From positions 2,168,547 through 2,176,549 of the forward strand of contig CP070658.1 in the NCBI GenBank assembly GCA_020355105.1: a stretch of DNA of 8,003 nucleotides, in the 5' to 3' direction. This document shows positions 4,880 through 8,003 of this stretch, one piece after another (within the stretch, counting starts at the first letter, position 1; every line of letters begins with the position of its first letter). Origin of the DNA: Candidatus Thorarchaeota archaeon (GTDB taxonomy: Archaea > Asgardarchaeota > Thorarchaeia > Thorarchaeales > Thorarchaeaceae). A program made the translations under genes and the position numbers. A model generated the notes under the pieces. It made no database searches, was not told the origin of the DNA, and was given only the letters and a program-made list of their open reading frames with translations.

Positions 4880-7468
4880 ATGAAGCGGAAGGTTGTGAAC
4901 CTAGCCCTCTCACTCATTGGACCTATTGCACTGATTATAATCCTATCAATGCCTATCGGTCCTTTGACTGGGGGTCTTGGAATCATTCAGCCCGTCGGTG
5001 GAATCTTCGACAACGGCGCTCCCGAACCTGGTGATCAAACAATCAAACTCACCGGCTTGGATGCCGAGGTCGAGGTGATTATCGACCATCTGGGAGTACC
5101 CCATATCTATGCTGAGTCCACCTACGATGCCTTCATGGCGCTAGGGTATATGCATGCCAGAGATAGGCTGTTCCAGATTACTATGCAGAACTTCTTAGCT
5201 GCTGGGAGGATCAGCGAGGTTGTGGGTGGTTACGCAGCGAGTGAAGATATGTACTGGCGCTCGATTGGTCTGGCGCGTTCTGCCCAAGACTCACTTGACT
5301 GGTTTGAAGCAAATGCGGATTCTGACCCAGATATTGAAGAGGCAATCAAGGCCATTTATGCGGAAGTCGAAGGCGCAAATGCATTCATCAATTCCCTGAC
5401 AAGTGCAACAATGCCAATCGAGTTCAAGATTCTCGGATATACCCCTGAACCTTGGACACCTGTTGACTGTTTCATCAATGCGAAGATGCTTGCCTGGGGT
5501 CTTGCCGGAGGTTTGGAAGACTTTCGGCGGATGTGGATTAGGCAAACTCTGGACAATGACACGCTGTACAATGATTTGTTCCCTGACATAATGCCGAACA
5601 TAGTCCCCATAATTCAGGAGCAGGTCAACCTCAGTCTTGCCGAGTATCCACTTGGTCCTGGAAAGGTGCCTGTATCAGCCACTCCTGAACAGTCCTCTAG
5701 CATCACATTGGCCAAGGAAGCATCAATCCCTCAGGACAAGTTGGAGGGTTTGATCAAGATGATGAACGACGTCATCAAGCCATTTGGCGATATGGAGTCC
5801 GTTGGCAGCAATAATTGGGCGATCAACGGTTCCAAGTCATCAACAGGGCTGCCAATTGTAGCCGGAGACCCACATCTCGGACATCAAGCACCATCAGTAT
5901 GGTATGAGGCACACATCGTTGTGCCAGGTGTTCTTGACGTGACTGGAACAACATTTCCAGGACTTCCCGCAGTTCTCATCGGTCACAATGACCACGTCGC
6001 ATACAGCTTCACCAACGTAGGTGCTGATGTAAACGATGTCTTCGTTGAGCAGCTAAACCCTGCCAATCCAGATCAGTATATGTACAATGGAGAGTGGAGA
6101 GATTTCACCATCCATCAAGAGGACATACACACGAAGGAGGGTGATGTCATTCCGTTCACTGTCAAGGAATCAGTTCACGGACCTTGCATCGATTCTACTT
6201 GGCGAAACATCTACGGTTTAGATACTGAATCGGAAGTGAACTTGGCTATGAACTGGACCATTTCAGGTGCAACACATGAGATGCTCGCAACTTCTCTACT
6301 GATGCAGGCTGATGACATCTATGATGCCATTGATGCGTTCTATTGGTGGGACTCTGCAGCTCAGAACTGTGTACTTGGCGATGACTCTGGTAATATCGGT
6401 ATGCTGGTGGTTGGGCGTTTACCAATACGAGCTGGATATACAGGTGAATACCCTGTGACTGCTCTCAATGACTCGGTCGGAATGGTGAGTTGGATCCCAT
6501 ATGCCCACAACCCGCGAGAAGTGAATCCATCTCGAGGATTTGTTTCATCCGCCAACCAGCGTACAATTGCTCCTGGTAAATATGCATATGACCTCCTTGG
6601 TCCATATGTTAATGGATATCGAGGTAGGCGTATCCACCACCTCTTGGACACCAATGATGACATATCAGTGGATGACATGAAACGATTCCAGTGTGATGTT
6701 GTAGAAGTCAGTGCAGAGGTCATAGTCCCCTATATTGTCGATGCTTGGGATGCAGTTGGTGACGGAAACACAACCATTGCTGATGCTGTTGACCTGCTCC
6801 GAGTCTGGGAATATGATATGGAACCTGACCTGGTCGCACCAACCATCTGGATGTATCTCCTCGGAACGAAGGATTATGGTCTCCACTATGAAATCTTTGA
6901 TGAGATCAGAACTATTGATAGTTCAATTCCATTTTCGCGGACCCCAATCTTGGAGGAGCTCATTGTGACGAACAATGCTTGGTACTTAGATGACCACACT
7001 ACAGGGCTTGTTGAAACTCGTGATGAGATTCTAGTGAGAACATTGGTTTCAGCAATCGATAGACTCTCTGCAGCCTGGGCTGATGAACCCAACTGGGAAT
7101 ATGGGAATCGTCATGTTATTGAGATTGACCATTTGGCTTATTTCACCACTATCGGAAACGAGAGACCTCTCCGTGGTCACCTCACACTCAATGTAGCGGG
7201 AGGTTGGAGGCCTGGTAGCGGTCCATCAACAAGGCTGATTGCTGATATGAGTAACATCGAAATGTCCTACATGGCTTACCCGGGTGGCCAGAGTGGGAAT
7301 ATCTTCAGCCCTCACTTCGATGACATCTTCGAAATCTGGTACTCATTTGACGAAGTCACTGAACAGCATGGATACCATGTTCTGTACTTCTATGCCACAG
7401 CAGCGGCATTCAGGACTGCAGACACTGATGGTACATTGATAGAGAAGACTATCACCTTTGTTCCTTAG
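4880..7468 (+). CDS. Penicillin acylase family protein (Ntn hydrolase), membrane-targeted precursor
   Basis: This is a precursor amidase that cleaves itself to expose an N-terminal serine and then hydrolyses an amide bond in an N-acyl compound. The 862-residue length fits the family. Residues 1-34 (MKRK then a hydrophobic run) are a Sec signal or membrane anchor, without a lipobox Cys. The alpha region carries GVPHIYAES and GYMHARDRLFQ (89-99). The beta chain begins at Ser310 in GSNNW, giving about 553 residues, close to the 557 of the E. coli enzyme. TNVGADVNDVF aligns with the E. coli calcium and oxyanion loop: Asp383 and Asp386 match Asp73B and Asp76B, and Asn379 replaces Ala69B. Asn559 in SSANQR matches the oxyanion residue Asn241B. 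All expected catalytic residues are present, so the enzyme should be active. Substrate cannot be read: penicillins, N-acyl homoserine lactones and N-acyl amino acids are all known for relatives. The next gene is closely coupled. Asn codons are balanced (AAC 21, AAT 20), unlike the binding protein. Confidence 0.95.
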   Translation: MKRKVVNLALSLIGPIALIIILSMPIGPLTGGLGIIQPVGGIFDNGAPEPGDQTIKLTGLDAEVEVIIDHLGVPHIYAESTYDAFMALGYMHARDRLFQITMQNFLAAGRISEVVGGYAASEDMYWRSIGLARSAQDSLDWFEANADSDPDIEEAIKAIYAEVEGANAFINSLTSATMPIEFKILGYTPEPWTPVDCFINAKMLAWGLAGGLEDFRRMWIRQTLDNDTLYNDLFPDIMPNIVPIIQEQVNLSLAEYPLGPGKVPVSATPEQSSSITLAKEASIPQDKLEGLIKMMNDVIKPFGDMESVGSNNWAINGSKSSTGLPIVAGDPHLGHQAPSVWYEAHIVVPGVLDVTGTTFPGLPAVLIGHNDHVAYSFTNVGADVNDVFVEQLNPANPDQYMYNGEWRDFTIHQEDIHTKEGDVIPFTVKESVHGPCIDSTWRNIYGLDTESEVNLAMNWTISGATHEMLATSLLMQADDIYDAIDAFYWWDSAAQNCVLGDDSGNIGMLVVGRLPIRAGYTGEYPVTALNDSVGMVSWIPYAHNPREVNPSRGFVSSANQRTIAPGKYAYDLLGPYVNGYRGRRIHHLLDTNDDISVDDMKRFQCDVVEVSAEVIVPYIVDAWDAVGDGNTTIADAVDLLRVWEYDMEPDLVAPTIWMYLLGTKDYGLHYEIFDEIRTIDSSIPFSRTPILEELIVTNNAWYLDDHTTGLVETRDEILVRTLVSAIDRLSAAWADEPNWEYGNRHVIEIDHLAYFTTIGNERPLRGHLTLNVAGGWRPGSGPSTRLIADMSNIEMSYMAYPGGQSGNIFSPHFDDIFEIWYSFDEVTEQHGYHVLYFYATAAAFRTADTDGTLIEKTITFVP

Positions 7469-7473
7469 GAGGT
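7467..7473 (+). promoter_or_regulatory. Strong Shine-Dalgarno overlapping the acylase stop codon
   Basis: AGGAGGT is a full match to the anti-Shine-Dalgarno sequence. It overlaps the TAG of the acylase (7466-7468) and ends 6 nt before the ATG at 7480. This fixes the start of the downstream gene and indicates translation from the same message. An out-of-frame ATG at 7475 is too close to the site to be used. Confidence 0.85.
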
Positions 7474-7479
7474 CATGAG

Positions 7480-7938
7480 ATGGGTAAAATTGATGACACA
7501 ATCCCTGACATTGGATTTATCCCAGCATTAGTGCTCACCATAGTCTTTGGCATTGCACTGCAACTTGCTGGGAACTGGATACTGATGCTGATTGCTGGTG
7601 CACTGGGAGCTCTCTTTGTAAGGAGAATTCGGAAGGCGTTTCTTGTCGGGTTCTTGGGTGTAGGACTAGCCTGGAGTATTCTCTTTGTCTATCTGTCTAT
7701 GACCACTCAGGCAATGGCAGTGGCGAATATCTTCATCGGGCTTTTAGGTCTTGAGGGACTTGGTATCATTGTGATAGTTATCAGCGTTCTAATTGGTGCG
7801 ATGCTTGGCGGCTTTGGCGGCATGCTAGGTAGAGCTCTCTATGAACTGATAGACGAGTTCCTTCCGTCTGACTCTGAAGGAGTGGAAGCTCCTCCGCCAA
7901 AACCAGAAACCCCTGATAACGAAGAAGAAGTGGCATAG
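7480..7938 (+). CDS. Small membrane protein with acidic, proline-rich C-terminal tail, function unknown
   Basis: I do not recognise this 152-residue protein. About four membrane helices are visible, at roughly residues 11-30, 32-48, 54-74 and 82-118; the last stretch is long and may be one helix with a re-entrant part or two short helices. The first two are separated by only GN, suggesting a hairpin. FVRRIRKAF (46-54) should face the cytoplasm by the positive-inside rule. The fourth segment is glycine-rich (GAMLGGFGGMLG), a pattern that favours tight helix packing. The tail from about 126 is acidic with a PPPKPETP stretch and is probably disordered. There are no Cys residues or catalytic motifs. 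The gene starts 11 nt after the acylase stop with a perfect Shine-Dalgarno and is followed by a terminator, so it is the second gene of a two-gene unit. It may anchor, export or protect against the acylase product, but that is inference from context only. Confidence 0.85.
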   Translation: MGKIDDTIPDIGFIPALVLTIVFGIALQLAGNWILMLIAGALGALFVRRIRKAFLVGFLGVGLAWSILFVYLSMTTQAMAVANIFIGLLGLEGLGIIVIVISVLIGAMLGGFGGMLGRALYELIDEFLPSDSEGVEAPPPKPETPDNEEEVA

Positions 7939-7952
7939 GAGTGAACAGAACT

Positions 7953-7993
7953 GTGCTGTGGCACTAGTTGCCACAGCGCTCCCCTTTCTTTTT
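7953..7993 (+). terminator. Hairpin plus T-tract terminator after the acylase/membrane-protein pair
   Basis: A perfect 9-bp stem (GCTGTGGCA pairing with TGCCACAGC, 7955-7977) closes a 5-nt CTAGT loop. A T-G wobble and a further G-C pair extend the stem outward. A C-run and the T-rich stretch TTTCTTTTT (7985-7993) follow. It begins 14 nt after the TAG at 7936-7938. The final ten bases of the window hold nothing that can be assigned. Confidence 0.8.
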
Positions 7994-8003
7994 CCGATAG
8001 ATG

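Overview
The window looks like a piece of a mesophilic archaeal chromosome, possibly an Asgard-type (Thorarchaeota-like) lineage. The reasons are roughly balanced base composition, short intergenic gaps with TATA-like boxes about 40 bp before starts, mixed use of Shine-Dalgarno sites, and the mix of gene families. The domain call is moderately supported. The lineage is a guess from overall character and no marker gene is present. There are no rRNA or tRNA genes, no CRISPR array, no insertion sequence and no sign of a phage.

Layout, left to right. Positions 1-1818 hold the 3' part of a family 5 (peptide/oligopeptide type) ABC transporter substrate-binding protein whose N-terminus lies off the left edge. 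It is closed by a clear hairpin plus T-tract at 1852-1887. A polytopic membrane protein of unknown function follows on the + strand (1985-2881); its N-terminal part resembles DUF5658-type proteins. It converges on a two-gene minus-strand block: a 198-residue soluble orphan (3004-3600) and, upstream of it in transcription, a carbamoyltransferase of the 'knotted' N-acetylornithine/YgeW type (3707-4753). A 126-bp divergent intergenic region with two inverted repeats separates the carbamoyltransferase from a + strand pair. That pair is a membrane-targeted penicillin-acylase-family Ntn hydrolase (4880-7468) and a small membrane protein (7480-7938). They are joined by a perfect Shine-Dalgarno overlapping the acylase stop codon and closed by a second hairpin plus T-tract at 7953-7993.

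How the genes may work together: the binding protein captures peptides or similar solutes outside the cell, and the acylase is an extracytoplasmic amidase, so both fit use of external amide compounds. The carbamoyltransferase is a cytosolic enzyme of ornithine-like or ureido metabolism. A functional link between the acylase and the carbamoyltransferase rests only on divergent adjacency. The acylase and the small membrane protein are the one pair with strong evidence of joint expression.

No previously undescribed multi-gene system is evident. The points most worth a second look are the unassigned substrate of the carbamoyltransferase, the acylase/membrane-protein pair, and the two structurally alike terminators.
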